Shown here: piece after piece, positions 1 through 7,775 of the stretch | Layout of the letters: every line of letters begins with the position of its first letter | How positions within the stretch are numbered: the first letter of the stretch is position 1 | From: UM-FILTER-38-24 sp041663205 | GTDB taxonomy: Bacteria > Patescibacteriota > Gracilibacteria > UBA1369 > LOWO2-01-FULL-3 | Reading direction: 5' to 3' | Assembly: GCA_041663205.1 (NCBI GenBank) | Contig: JBAZQZ010000006.1 | Coordinates: forward strand, 1-64,000 | Length of the DNA stretch: 64,000 nucleotides | The notes under the pieces: generated by a model | Told to the model about the DNA's origin: nothing | Database searches by the model: none | Seen by the model: only the letters and a program-made list of their open reading frames with translations | Program-made: the position numbers and the translations under genes

Positions 1-1
1 C

Positions 2-775
2 GCGCTTGCGCTTGTGAAGGAGTTTAGCGAGCCTACCGTTGTCTTTGTGAAGCACAATAACCCTTGCGGAGTGGCTTGTTCTGAAGCTATCGAGGATGCC
101 TTTATCAAAGCTTACAAAGTTGATCCTTTGTCGGCTTTTGGTTGCGTGATAGCCTTAAATCGCGAGGTGAACGATGCGATTTTGGATCATATTAAGGCCG
201 AAGGCATGTTCGTGGAGTTGATTATCGCTCCTTCATATTCCGAGAAGGCTTTGAAAAGGCTTATGACAAGGAAAAATTTGCGTATCTTAGAGACCGGAGA
301 GCTTAAAAAAGACTTGTTTCAGACCGACATAAAGAAGGTTGCGGGCGGAATTTTGATACAAACCAAGGATAATTATGACCTTACTCCCGCCGATTTGAAG
401 GTGGTGACAAAGAAAAAACCTACGGACGAGGAGACGAAATCCATGCTTTTTGCGACAAAAGTCGTAAAACACGTGAGATCAAACTCTGTTGTCTTCGCGA
501 AGGGCACTGTGGCGACCGGAATCGGTGCAGGACAGATGTCGCGAGTGGATAGTGTGAAGATCGCCGGATTCAAGGGTGGCGACCGTGTAAAAGGCTCTGT
601 GATGGCTTCAGATGCATTCTTCCCTTTCACGGACGGCGTTGAAATGGCTCATGAGCTTGGGATCGTGTCTATCATCCAGCCGGGTGGCTCTGTGAGCGAT
701 GAGGAAGTCATCAAAAAAGCCGACGAACTAGGCATGAGCATGGTGTTTTCAGGGAGGAGGTATTTTAAGCACTAG
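2..775 (+). CDS. purH: PurH C-terminal part (AICAR transformylase), 5'-truncated
   Basis: The frame is open from the left edge of the window, so this is the C-terminal part of bifunctional PurH (AICAR formyltransferase/IMP cyclohydrolase), which forms FAICAR and closes the purine ring to IMP in the cytoplasm. Visible hallmarks of the transformylase domain are KHNNPCG near the start, DPLSAFGC, SNSVVFAKG in the middle and a C-terminus ending IIQPGGSVSDEE...MVFSGRRYFKH, the usual end of the family. The N-terminal cyclohydrolase domain lies outside the window if present. It ends convergently with, and overlaps by 11 bp, the next minus-strand gene. purN and two purP genes lie downstream in the same window. 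Confidence 0.95.
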   Translation, partial: ALALVKEFSEPTVVFVKHNNPCGVACSEAIEDAFIKAYKVDPLSAFGCVIALNREVNDAILDHIKAEGMFVELIIAPSYSEKALKRLMTRKNLRILETGELKKDLFQTDIKKVAGGILIQTKDNYDLTPADLKVVTKKKPTDEETKSMLFATKVVKHVRSNSVVFAKGTVATGIGAGQMSRVDSVKIAGFKGGDRVKGSVMASDAFFPFTDGVEMAHELGIVSIIQPGGSVSDEEVIKKADELGMSMVFSGRRYFKH

Positions 776-1139
776 GCCGTTTCTTTTTATACCAACCGAT
801 TAAAAACATGATTCCTACGAGGAATGCGGGACCGGCGATCGTTGCCGACCAGGATATCATGTACCATTCAAATTGGGGATTCATCGCCAAGGTCAGAATG
901 TATGCCAACCCCGCGAGGATAAACGCAATCCCTCCGACAATTTCATATTTCCAAGAAATCAGCAGAACAATCAACAAAACAAGGCTTGGGATATTGTGCA
1001 TAAATAATCCTAAAACCGTCCCCCAGAAGCCATAATTCCCGTCAAAAATATCCAAAGAAAACAGAGACAAAAAACATATGAAAACAATTGATAGAATTCG
1101 TGGCGTCCAGAATATAAATTTGTTTGTATTTTTTTCCAT
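765..1139 (-). CDS. Small integral membrane protein
   Basis: This is a 124-residue protein with four hydrophobic stretches: about residues 10-32, 38-60, 63-85 and 96-116. A short charged C-terminus (WYKKKRPSA) follows. It looks like a four-helix inner membrane protein with no catalytic motif that I recognise. Its 3' end overlaps the purH stop region by 11 bp in the convergent sense. Function unknown. Confidence 0.7.
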   Translation of the reverse strand: MEKNTNKFIFWTPRILSIVFICFLSLFSLDIFDGNYGFWGTVLGLFMHNIPSLVLLIVLLISWKYEIVGGIAFILAGLAYILTLAMNPQFEWYMISWSATIAGPAFLVGIMFLIGWYKKKRPSA

Positions 1140-1248
1140 ACCGGGATAATGATATTACTTATGAACAGTCGTGCATAGAGTTATTTTTCCTTTGATATAA
1201 GTGAGGATTTATGATTAAATTGCGTCTAAAATTTAATTTTCAACCGAT

Positions 1249-1665
1249 ATGTCAGAAAGCATGCGAGATCCTGAGGAGGAAAACCAAGCCGATATCAGTA
1301 AACAGGATGTTGTTAACGCACTTAGTTTTAATACTTGGAAAACCTGTGCGCAAGTTTTAGGAGATGTTATGAATGCACGTGGATGTGTTTTACAAAGCGG
1401 TGATTCTTCCTACTTTAAGTTTTTTATTCAGACTCGTTTGGCTCTTAGTATTTTGGACCGCAGAGGTCTTGTTGAATTGAAATATGAAGATGAATTGACT
1501 TCCACCGAATCTCAATGGAAAGCTGAAACTGAGTCGGATGACAAGGAGCGAAAGGAATGCGCCAGAAGAATTGCTTTTTATCGTCTTACGAGGACCGGGA
1601 GGAAAAAGGATCCTGAGGAGGAAAGCTTGCCGGAAGGGGCGCTCGCGCCGGTTGCTATTCGGTAA
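1249..1665 (+). CDS. Hypothetical protein, possible winged-helix-like
   Basis: This encodes a 138-residue soluble protein, rich in charged residues and without a signal peptide. The central part (LALSILDRRGLVELKYED, then FYRLTRTGRKK) looks like the recognition helix and wing of a small winged-helix protein, but this is weak pattern similarity only. The acidic motif DPEEE occurs near both ends. The 3' end overlaps the convergent neighbour by 11 bp. I cannot assign a function. Confidence 0.55.
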   Translation: MSESMRDPEEENQADISKQDVVNALSFNTWKTCAQVLGDVMNARGCVLQSGDSSYFKFFIQTRLALSILDRRGLVELKYEDELTSTESQWKAETESDDKERKECARRIAFYRLTRTGRKKDPEEESLPEGALAPVAIR

Positions 1666-2131
1666 CGACGTACATGTCTTTTATCAGGGCTTTTTTGGGA
1701 TTTTTTGCGGAGACGATAATGTCTACGACTTGGCCTTCGGTTAATGAGTCCACGAATTTGCTTCTATGTACTGCGGTTCCCGCTTTGTAGGTTTCTCCAT
1801 TAATTTCATATATGTATTCGATTCTGCCGCGGTCTTTCCAAAGATTTACGTAGACTATCTGCCCTTTTACTTCGATTCCGTTTTTGAAGTGTGTTTGAAT
1901 ATTTTTAATCCTGAAATAGAGGACCGGCACAAAAATAAGTATTGAGGCTATAAATATGCCAAGGAAAAGAAGAGAACCGAGGGGCTCACGCATCTCTCCA
2001 CTTCTAAGATATTGCTGTAAAACCCCGAAATATTTCGCATCGACATACAAAATTATCGACACAATCGGCGCTATTAACGAAGCTAGTGCTATATAATCGG
2101 ATTTGATGATTTTGATGAGTGAGACTTTCAT
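1655..2131 (-). CDS. DUF3592-like membrane protein
   Basis: From the ATG at 2131 the product is about 158 residues (MKVSLIK start). I prefer this start to an upstream ATG at 2182 because the upstream codons lie in a repeat-derived sequence. Two membrane segments occupy roughly residues 12-32 and 52-75. They are followed by a soluble beta-rich domain (VKGQIVYVNLWKDRGRIEYIYEINGETY...VVDIIVSAKNPKKA) of the kind seen in DUF3592 proteins. Role unknown; probably envelope-associated. Confidence 0.65.
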   Translation of the reverse strand: MKVSLIKIIKSDYIALASLIAPIVSIILYVDAKYFGVLQQYLRSGEMREPLGSLLFLGIFIASILIFVPVLYFRIKNIQTHFKNGIEVKGQIVYVNLWKDRGRIEYIYEINGETYKAGTAVHRSKFVDSLTEGQVVDIIVSAKNPKKALIKDMYVVTE

Positions 2132-2133
2132 AT

Positions 2134-2179
2134 GGGTATAGTATGCCAGAAGGGCGACCGATGGCAAATATGAGTGAGG
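2134..2179 (-). repeat. Remnant of the inner segment of an attC-like cassette site
   Basis: The stretch GGTATAGTATGCC...ACCGATGGCAAATATGAGTGA matches the inner loop of cassette site 1 (5386-5428) at roughly three quarters of positions, including TATGCC, TGGCAAATATG and GTGA. It also shares AATATGGGTGA with sites 3 and 4. The outer R and L arms are missing. It sits between a lipoprotein gene and a DUF3592 gene, both on the minus strand, as a cassette site would. I read it as a decayed site. Confidence 0.5.
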
Positions 2180-2228
2180 CATTTTTAGCGAATCCCGCTT
2201 AGGTGTGAATTTTGCGGGTCAAAACACC

Positions 2229-2891
2229 TTATTCATTTATAAATTCGATTGTGCCATATTCATGAAAGTATGGATCGGCTGTCCCAGGCAAATAAACGAA
2301 TTTCGTTTTTGATACAGCGTCGTTATACAAAAACATGCTACCTATACTTGAGGACGTACCAAGCCCAAGAGGATCAGCATATGCTGAACAGTTTTCAACA
2401 AGTCTTTTATTGTAAATTTCTCTTTTTTTGTATTCTCCATCCACCGGTCCTGCGTCAGGTGTCCGGTTTTTATCAGCGAGACGAATTTCTTCTTGCTCAT
2501 CTTTAGTGTATGAAATAGGATCGGCAAGATCTATCATATATTCTTGATTTCCCACTTCTTTCGTGGATTTTTTTACCACCTTACAGTTGTTGGGATTTTT
2601 GCCCTCCTGTTTGATAATATTTAGTATCGAGTCCTCAATTTTTTCACCTGCAGTTTTCTCAAATACGGCAATGTACATGATTGGACTCCAGCTTGGGTAC
2701 ATTATTTTATTTCCTTGCTCAACAGCCTTATCTTCAAATCCCTGTGGATATTGAAACTTGATGCCCAGATTTTTACTTACATACTGTTTTGTGACATCAC
2801 TTGTATTATCTACTGTGCTTTTTTGATATGAACAGCCTGATATTAATAAAAATGTTATCAGTAAGAATGTAACGGAAATTGTTTTTTTCAT
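2229..2891 (-). CDS. Putative lipoprotein
   Basis: Starting at MKKTISVTF (ATG at 2891, eight codons inside the longest frame), the protein has a classical type II signal peptide: basic N-terminus, hydrophobic core and lipobox LISGC at about residues 16-20. LspA, encoded at 24.1 kb, would process it. The mature part (about 200 residues) is soluble, with YVSKNLGIKFQYPQGF near its start, a motif seen in PsbP-like or unannotated lipoproteins. No enzyme motif is visible. A remnant of a cassette recombination site follows its stop codon. Confidence 0.75.
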   Translation of the reverse strand: MKKTISVTFLLITFLLISGCSYQKSTVDNTSDVTKQYVSKNLGIKFQYPQGFEDKAVEQGNKIMYPSWSPIMYIAVFEKTAGEKIEDSILNIIKQEGKNPNNCKVVKKSTKEVGNQEYMIDLADPISYTKDEQEEIRLADKNRTPDAGPVDGEYKKREIYNKRLVENCSAYADPLGLGTSSSIGSMFLYNDAVSKTKFVYLPGTADPYFHEYGTIEFINE

Positions 2892-2959
2892 AAATTTAAA
2901 ATAATTTAATGGCATTATATACTTCCCCTCTACAAAAGAAAAATAAAATCAGTTTCTTT

Positions 2960-4273
2960 TTAATAGTGTAAAGAATCTTCGGCCATTTTCGTTACGACTT
3001 CACCTTCGAAATTGTAAAGTTTGACATAGGTTTGAGAAGACGCATCCGCGTTTTGTGGCGTTATGACGACGAAATTCATGGTTGTCAGTTTCGGATTATG
3101 ATCAATCCATGTTCCGGAGTTTGCATAGATTGATTTCTCATTATTATAATTTTGAGACGCAATAATTTTAGGTTGGTGGGTGTGACCAAATACAACAATT
3201 CTTTTATCCGATTTAGGATTCATAAAGTACTGCAAAATTGCCTGATCGTCGGTCTCGGTCGCTGAATTAACAAAATCGATTGCATGAGAAGTAGCACTAT
3301 GTACAGGTACATTATTTATAGTTTGTCTTGCGTCCCAATTATCTTCAATTCCCTTGAAAAGATTCACGTCTATAAGTCCGCCTAGAGTTGATTGATGAGG
3401 AATAAGATCGTTTACGGAATACGACCCTGTAAATCCATCAACATTTGTTAAAATAACATTCTCGTCCAATTTATTAGTTATCGGGAATAAATTCGCTGTC
3501 ATCTGCCATATCTTCCAATATCTAAACAGTAAATCCTGTTGCTCACCGCCCGAAAGATTTGGGGTAACAATCGGTGCAGTATCGCCCGGTAATGGCCTAC
3601 CTTGCACAACATGGAGGGCGGCTATTCTTGTAAAAAAGTATCCCGGGGGCATTATGGTTCCCGGTGCAACATCTTGGTTGGAAATCGGATCTGGCGCGCA
3701 GAAAAAATTGTAACGATGACCGTGCTCAATAGCTATTTTAGGATAATCAGCCGGAGAATACGTGCCTAAGCCTTGTTCCTTATCTCGCGCCTGATTTATT
3801 CCCGGAAGAATAAGGTCAATATTTTCCGCAGTTATTGCAAGATCATGGTTTCCCGGAACATATGTGACTAAAATTTTTCCATCTTGAATTATATTATTAA
3901 ATGCGTCAATTACGCCTTTATTTGCCTTCGCAATGCGCTGAACAAAATCACGCTGATCTTTTCCTTGATAAGTGTCTGCTGTTGCTGGCACAAACCATTC
4001 ATCAATCAAATCTCCGGCGACGACAAGTTCCTTTATGTTTGGAGATACACTAATCTGTTTGAGTAATTTTTGGAGAGAGGGCATGTTTTTGTTGAACTCT
4101 GAATAAGCTAGGTCGGCACCAAGATGAATGTCGCTGATTACAACTATCATATTCCTTTCGTTATTTCCATTTGTGAAAGGGTTTATTCCCGAAGCTGTTT
4201 TGATGAAAAACACCACCACGATAATTATAATTGCACTTAAAATTTTAATTAAATTTTTTACTGTTTTTTTCAT
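2960..4273 (-). CDS. Calcineurin-like metallophosphoesterase, membrane-anchored
   Basis: This 437-residue protein has an N-terminal hydrophobic segment (about residues 8-28) that serves as a signal anchor. The metallophosphoesterase motifs then follow in order: SDIHLGAD (metal site), GDLIDEW, GNHD (VPGNHDLAI) and the C-terminal GHTHQP. These residues bind the dinuclear metal centre in the family. The substrate (nucleotide, phospholipid or UDP-sugar) cannot be read from the sequence. The anchor suggests that the domain faces outward. It is followed on the same strand by three small hypothetical genes. Confidence 0.88.
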   Translation of the reverse strand: MKKTVKNLIKILSAIIIIVVVFFIKTASGINPFTNGNNERNMIVVISDIHLGADLAYSEFNKNMPSLQKLLKQISVSPNIKELVVAGDLIDEWFVPATADTYQGKDQRDFVQRIAKANKGVIDAFNNIIQDGKILVTYVPGNHDLAITAENIDLILPGINQARDKEQGLGTYSPADYPKIAIEHGHRYNFFCAPDPISNQDVAPGTIMPPGYFFTRIAALHVVQGRPLPGDTAPIVTPNLSGGEQQDLLFRYWKIWQMTANLFPITNKLDENVILTNVDGFTGSYSVNDLIPHQSTLGGLIDVNLFKGIEDNWDARQTINNVPVHSATSHAIDFVNSATETDDQAILQYFMNPKSDKRIVVFGHTHQPKIIASQNYNNEKSIYANSGTWIDHNPKLTTMNFVVITPQNADASSQTYVKLYNFEGEVVTKMAEDSLHY

Positions 4274-4398
4274 AGGGTGGGGTTATTGGATTTATTATAT
4301 CCGCTTTCCCGTTACAAATAAATTGTTTTCGGAGCGTAGAAAAAAACATATACCACCCTTAAAAATCAAATTTTGCAAAAAGGAGTATCCCCGCTTGC

Positions 4399-4614
4399 TT
4401 AAAGTGCATTTCCGAAGATTACCTCTTTAATTTGCTGTACTCGCATTTGTAGCAAGGTGTAGATTACTGCCTGATGTCCTACTAAGGGGCCTTGAAGTGG
4501 TTCTTTAGTGTATCCATCCATGCCCTTTCGCAAGTCATGCAGAGCTAACGTCACCATAAAATAGAGTTTTTCTGCCTTTTCAATTCTCGAACTGACCATC
4601 TCTCTTTGATGCAT
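4399..4614 (-). CDS. Small hypothetical protein
   Basis: This encodes a 71-residue protein, mostly helical by composition (SSRIEKAEKLYFMVTLALHDLRKGM...LLQMRVQQIKEVIFG). It has no signal peptide and no recognised motif. It lies 20 bp downstream of the next minus-strand gene (4635-5282), so the two could be co-transcribed. Support is only frame length and plausible composition. Confidence 0.4.
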   Translation of the reverse strand: MHQREMVSSRIEKAEKLYFMVTLALHDLRKGMDGYTKEPLQGPLVGHQAVIYTLLQMRVQQIKEVIFGNAL

Positions 4615-4634
4615 TGTTTCTCATAAAAACTAAA

Positions 4635-5282
4635 TCAATCGTAACCCGTAAAAACGCAAACGTCATTCATCATTTTGGTCATGGCTTGCTCTAGCCCAGC
4701 TCCGTCTGTTTCAACTTCGCCACTTCCTAGGTCTATAGTAACCTTCATCTTGAATGAAGTTGATCCCGCGACTGATCTGTAATATGCCGCCGCGATTTTT
4801 CTTTGGCTTTCCGTAAAGTTACATTCCATTAGTCCGTTGTTTGGCAGCTCTTCCGTGTAATTGCATTTGTCGCCGACCATCCTGATTTCTTTTTCCATTT
4901 GGCCCCCCATAATAGGATGCATGAATTCACAGCTATATTTTGTACACTGCTCCAATTTATCGGGAAAATCTTCACATGTCCCTGCTATTTTTTTGAGGAT
5001 TTCTAGCTTTTCTGAATCTGATGGCGTCTTTTTTTCTTCTACGACCACCGGTTCTCCTTTTTTCTCCGGCTCTTGTTTCGCTTGTTCATCCTCTTTTTTG
5101 TCCTCTTTCTCTGGCATTTTTTTCTCTTCTTTTTCTTGTGTTGCTTGCTCTGCCGGAGGAGTTGTTTCCGCAACTTTAATTGTAAAATATTTTGGAAGAA
5201 AGTAGACTCCTGCTCCCACAACAGCCGCAGTTATAATCACTGTCAGAACGATTGTTCCGAGATTTGATTTCCCTTGCTCCAT
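4635..5282 (-). CDS. Membrane-anchored protein with charged linker
   Basis: The 215-residue protein has one N-terminal transmembrane helix (about residues 9-31, TIVLTVIITAAVVGAGVYFL). A highly charged low-complexity Glu/Lys linker (about 45-85) and a small C-terminal domain follow. The domain has four cysteines (GTCEDFPDKLEQCTKYSCEF, CNYTEELPNNGLMECNF) that could form disulfides outside the cell. It is the first gene beyond the outermost cassette site. I see no complementary cassette end downstream of it, so I treat it as flanking chromosome rather than a cassette. Confidence 0.65.
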   Translation of the reverse strand: MEQGKSNLGTIVLTVIITAAVVGAGVYFLPKYFTIKVAETTPPAEQATQEKEEKKMPEKEDKKEDEQAKQEPEKKGEPVVVEEKKTPSDSEKLEILKKIAGTCEDFPDKLEQCTKYSCEFMHPIMGGQMEKEIRMVGDKCNYTEELPNNGLMECNFTESQRKIAAAYYRSVAGSTSFKMKVTIDLGSGEVETDGAGLEQAMTKMMNDVCVFTGYD

Positions 5283-5351
5283 AGGTTTTGAGGTTAGAAA
5301 TTAACAGGTTTAATTTTACTTGTTTGTTCGGGGAAAAGATATGCAAATTTC

Positions 5352-5477
5352 ATATAACGTTCGCGTGTATGCGATGTTTGCCACTGGTATAATATGCCGA
5401 AGGCTTACCAGTGGCAAATATGGGTGAAGTGAGGAGGAGGTACGACGACGAACGGAACCGCATACACGCTGTTAGGC
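5352..5477 (-). other. attC-like site 1 (after HNH cassette)
   Basis: On the plus strand: left R box TATAAC (5353-5358), spacer GTTC, then arm GCGTGTATGCG (5363-5373). The complementary arm CGCATACACGC is at 5459-5469 and R box GTTAGGC at 5471-5477. The interior contains a second stem (TTGCCACTGGT / ACCAGTGGCAA) followed by AATATGGGTGA. The arms are perfectly complementary over 11 bp, and the R-to-L spacers are unequal (4 nt versus 1 nt). The stop codon of the HNH gene lies just beyond the right end. Confidence 0.7.
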
Positions 5478-5492
5478 GATCGTAGCCTGCCT

Positions 5493-6152
5493 TCATTCAA
5501 TGTTACTTTTACCTAAATTGCAGTTTTGGCATAATGTCTGCAAATTAGAAATTTCAGTCTCGCCACCCTTGCTCCAAGGTTTAATGTGGTCAATATGTAG
5601 AACAACTTTTTGGTCTTTAGCTGGACTTGCACCGCATTGAACGCAAGAAAAATTATCTCTCTTTAAAACATGAAAGCGTAGCCGTAACGAAGGGTCTCTA
5701 CTCGTTTTACTGCCTGATACTTGTGAAGCTGCATTTTTAATAGCCGAAATTTCTTTACTGTTTGCATATTCAATAAATTCTTTGATGGTAGCTGTCCATG
5801 AGCTAAATCGTCTGTTGTAAGCACCAGAAGAAATTTCTGACATTGTTGTATTCATGTCCCTTCGTGTAGGCTGCGCGCCTTTTTTCTGCCAAACATTTAG
5901 AATGTTCTCAAACAATTTTTCATCCGAATAATTGATAATGTTTGATAACTTTATACCGGCCTTTAGTAGAGCCTCATTCCAAGTGCCAAAACGTCTTATA
6001 ACTGTTGAGCAGTCATATTTGCCATGTTCGGTATAAAGTTTTTGAGATAATTTTTCTGTATCCAATTTCTTAGCAACTAATTGCAAGTCCTCAATCAGCT
6101 CTTCTGATGATTTCGGTGAATTTTTCGGTGGCGAGTACTGAAATTTATTCAT
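5493..6152 (-). CDS. HNH endonuclease, cassette-borne
   Basis: The 219-residue protein has N-terminal repeats of the type found in homing-endonuclease-associated proteins (two units of about 50 residues, e.g. YDCSTVIRRFGTWNEALLKAGI and SGAYNRRFSSWTATIKEF). The C-terminal HNH domain is clear: LKRDNFSCVQCGA, then HIDHIKPWSKGG, ISNLQTLCQNCN. Two CxxC-type pairs would hold zinc, and the HIDH motif carries the catalytic histidine. Start and stop both lie close to, or inside, the complementary cassette ends (5471-5505 and 6163-6192), so the gene fills its cassette. It could be a nicking or homing nuclease, or a defence nuclease. Confidence 0.85.
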   Translation of the reverse strand: MNKFQYSPPKNSPKSSEELIEDLQLVAKKLDTEKLSQKLYTEHGKYDCSTVIRRFGTWNEALLKAGIKLSNIINYSDEKLFENILNVWQKKGAQPTRRDMNTTMSEISSGAYNRRFSSWTATIKEFIEYANSKEISAIKNAASQVSGSKTSRDPSLRLRFHVLKRDNFSCVQCGASPAKDQKVVLHIDHIKPWSKGGETEISNLQTLCQNCNLGKSNIE

Positions 6153-6162
6153 ATTTTGATTT

Positions 6163-6192
6163 TAACATTGAAGGCAGGCTATGTCGCCTAAC
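6163..6192. repeat. Inverted cassette end, HNH cassette (pairs with 5471-5505)
   Basis: The segment ending AGGCAGGCTATGTCGCCTAAC is the reverse complement of the other end of the same cassette, GTTAGGCGATCGTAGCCTGCC (5471 onward). Matching continues past the R box for about 30 nt with a few mismatches and one 4-nt insertion. In ordinary integron cassettes complementarity stops at the roughly 7-nt R box. Confidence 0.7.
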
Positions 6193-6240
6193 GTTTGCGT
6201 GTATGCGATGTGACAATATCGGATACACGCTGTTATCTGA
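6186..6240 (-). other. attC-like site 2 (after membrane-protein cassette), minimal
   Basis: This is the shortest site, 55 nt. It comprises GCCTAAC (6186-6192), spacer GTTT, arm GCGTGTATGCGAT (6197-6209), an 8-nt loop, arm ATCGGATACACGC (6218-6230) and GTTATCTGA (6232-6240). The arms pair at 12 of 13 positions. It shares its L arm with site 1 but lacks the long structured interior of sites 1 and 4. Confidence 0.7.
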
Positions 6241-6258
6241 TTTAGTTTTCAAAATTTA

Positions 6259-7074
6259 TCATGGAAACACAAACTTTAGGCTCAAGCATTTAAAGAACGG
6301 TAGTGTCGATACCAATACTGCAAGTAATGTAATTGAAACAACAAAATATAGTATAGTTGTTTTTAAGGTTTGAGCTGTTTTTTGTTCGGGGGCATCTAAT
6401 ATTTTTGGAACTGCCGACAGAAAAAGTGGTAGGGCGAATATCTGGATCACGTAAAACGTACACCAAATTGAAGGGCTGTCTGTGCAGACATTAACTGAAA
6501 ATAGTGAATATCCAATAAGTGTGTATATCGCACTTATGATAAAGGAAATATCAAGCGTGGCCAGCAGATATGTTATTATTGCCTTTTTTGAAGTATCGTT
6601 TTGTAAATATTTACGACCTTTTAAGGCGCAGATATGAAAATATATAAACAGGAGCATCCAAGCCGATGCCCAGATAAATGCCGAATTGTGTCTAAGATAA
6701 AAACCTTGTGGCCCGAAAGTCATGTCCACCAAAAAGGCATGTATGGCGACGGCCCCTATTATAAAGAGTGCTATTTTACTGCGAAGATTTCTATTGAGAA
6801 GTACTTCCAAAGATCTTAGCAAAAAATACATTGACGATATCGAAAGCATCAATCCGATTTTATAAATGATTTGGCTGTTGGTCACCAAGGATAAATATTC
6901 AAATATTTGGTGACCCCCAATAAGGCCAAATGTAATTATTATGTACTTCAAAAAAGGCAATAGCCACTTTTTTTGTATGGCGCGGTATTTTATTGAGTAA
7001 TAAACATAATAAAATACGCTGAATATTCCTATAGTGGCTCCGGTGGTTAGTTGTACTTCTTTGCTATAACACAT
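6259..7074 (-). CDS. Multipass membrane protein, cassette-borne (MCYS-type)
   Basis: The 271-residue protein has about seven hydrophobic helices spread over the whole length, beginning MCYSKEVQLTTGATIG. That N-terminus resembles bacterial DUF6629-type membrane proteins (MCYSxxxS start); the assignment is tentative. Its start codon (7074) lies inside one complementary cassette end (7073-7100) and its stop at the edge of the other (6232-6260), so there is almost no untranslated cassette DNA. Transport or sensing cannot be decided from sequence. Confidence 0.75.
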   Translation of the reverse strand: MCYSKEVQLTTGATIGIFSVFYYVYYSIKYRAIQKKWLLPFLKYIIITFGLIGGHQIFEYLSLVTNSQIIYKIGLMLSISSMYFLLRSLEVLLNRNLRSKIALFIIGAVAIHAFLVDMTFGPQGFYLRHNSAFIWASAWMLLFIYFHICALKGRKYLQNDTSKKAIITYLLATLDISFIISAIYTLIGYSLFSVNVCTDSPSIWCTFYVIQIFALPLFLSAVPKILDAPEQKTAQTLKTTILYFVVSITLLAVLVSTLPFFKCLSLKFVFP

Positions 7075-7100
7075 AAATTTTGAAAACTATTTCAGATAAC
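7073..7100. repeat. Inverted cassette end, membrane-protein cassette (pairs with 6232-6260)
   Basis: The sequence ATAAATTTTGAAAACTA..TCAGATAAC is complementary to GTTATCTGA..TAGTTTTCAAAATTTAT at 6232-6260. About 26 of 28 positions pair, including the R box. The start codon of the cassette gene is embedded in this repeat. Confidence 0.7.
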
Positions 7101-7171
7101 GTTTTCGAATATCTGATGTTGCGATAGCAATATGGGTGGAGCGAAGCGAAACCAGATATTCGGTGTTAGGA
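7094..7171 (-). other. attC-like site 3 (after 79-residue ORF cassette)
   Basis: The site has R-like box AGATAAC (7094-7100), spacer GTTT, arm TCGAATATCTG (7105-7115), an interior with a small hairpin (TTGCGATAGCAA) and AATATGGGTGG, arm CAGATATTCGG (7153-7163) and GTTAGGA (7165-7171). Ten of eleven arm positions pair. The L arm differs from sites 1 and 2, so pairing rather than primary sequence is conserved. Confidence 0.68.
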
Positions 7172-7211
7172 GATGGCGCATTTTTTTATAAATTAATTTG
7201 CTGCGGTATAT

Positions 7212-7451
7212 TTATTGAGTTTCTATTGTTATCTCGCCAGATTCAGTGAATATGAGACGATAATTCCCACGTTGGAAGGCTTCTTTTATTCGTTGAAAAT
7301 CAGCTTGACCATTCCCTTTAACATAGCGATCTCCCAAACAGATAATGCCATCGTCAAGTAAAACCAACTCCATTCTTTCAGGGATTTTGACATTGGCAGG
7401 GTTAATCTCAACCGTGCAAGTATCCGTCAAATCACGAACTTCGAGTGCCAT
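7212..7451 (-). CDS. Small hypothetical protein, cassette-borne
   Basis: The 79-residue soluble protein (VRDLTDTCTVEINPANVKIPE ... LIFTESGEITIETQ) is beta-rich by composition and has no signal peptide. It occupies its own cassette between sites 3 and 4, reading away from the recombinase like the other cassette genes. The flanking cassette ends (7165-7204 and 7492-7531) are imperfectly complementary over about 40 nt (GCGCATTTTT and ATTTGCT blocks). Function unknown, as is typical of cassette genes. Confidence 0.6.
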   Translation of the reverse strand: MALEVRDLTDTCTVEINPANVKIPERMELVLLDDGIICLGDRYVKGNGQADFQRIKEAFQRGNYRLIFTESGEITIETQ

Positions 7452-7524
7452 ATTTAATTAGGTTAAAGTTGTTAAAATTATAGTATATCGTAGCAAATTA
7501 TCAAAAATTTAAAAATGCGCTTTC

Positions 7525-7671
7525 GCCTAACGTTCCTGCATGGCCGATGTTTTCGGCTGGTATAATATAACGCCGTCAGGCGTTTTACCAGCCGAAAATA
7601 TGGGTGAGGGCTTTAAGGGCGCGCTTTTTAAGCCGCCCGAATAAGCCCGAACCGGCTATGCAGTGTTAGAC
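7525..7671 (-). other. attC-like site 4 (after ORF-less cassette)
   Basis: The site has GCCTAAC (7525-7531), spacer GTTC, arm CTGCATGGCCG (7536-7546), a long interior, arm CGGCTATGCAG (7653-7663) and GTTAGAC (7665-7671). Both R boxes fit the RYYYAAC/GTTRRRY consensus exactly. The interior carries the stem TTTTCGGCTGGT / ACCAGCCGAAAA and AATATGGGTGA, parallel to site 1. It is the longest site, at 147 nt. Confidence 0.72.
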
Positions 7672-7775
7672 GATGTGTGCGTTATATTTACTTTTACTTC
7701 ATATATATTTATAAATATTTTTAAAAAAACAGATGCCTTTTTTATCTGTTCTTTTCCAAGCACATGTCGGCTAAC
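7672..7775 (-). other. ORF-less cassette
   Basis: About 105 nt lie between sites 4 and 5 without a usable reading frame. The two ends are complementary: GTTAGACGATGTGTGC (from 7665) against GCACATGTCGGCTAAC (7760-7775), with about 14 of 19 positions matching. This suggests a cassette that lost its gene or a non-coding cassette. It contains an A/T-flanked hairpin at 7727-7754. Confidence 0.5.
7727..7754. terminator. Hairpin with A/T flanks, likely bidirectional terminator
   Basis: AAAACAGAT (7726-7734) pairs with ATCTGTT (7744-7750) across a T-rich loop. The hairpin is preceded by an A run and followed by CTTTT. It could terminate transcription between the recombinase and cassettes or form part of the ORF-less cassette. 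Confidence 0.45.

Noticed and set aside
5471..6192. HNH gene with 30-bp inverted ends as an insertion sequence or homing element
   Set aside because: There is no transposase, the same end structure bounds the neighbouring non-nuclease cassettes, and the ends are parts of the attC-like sites.
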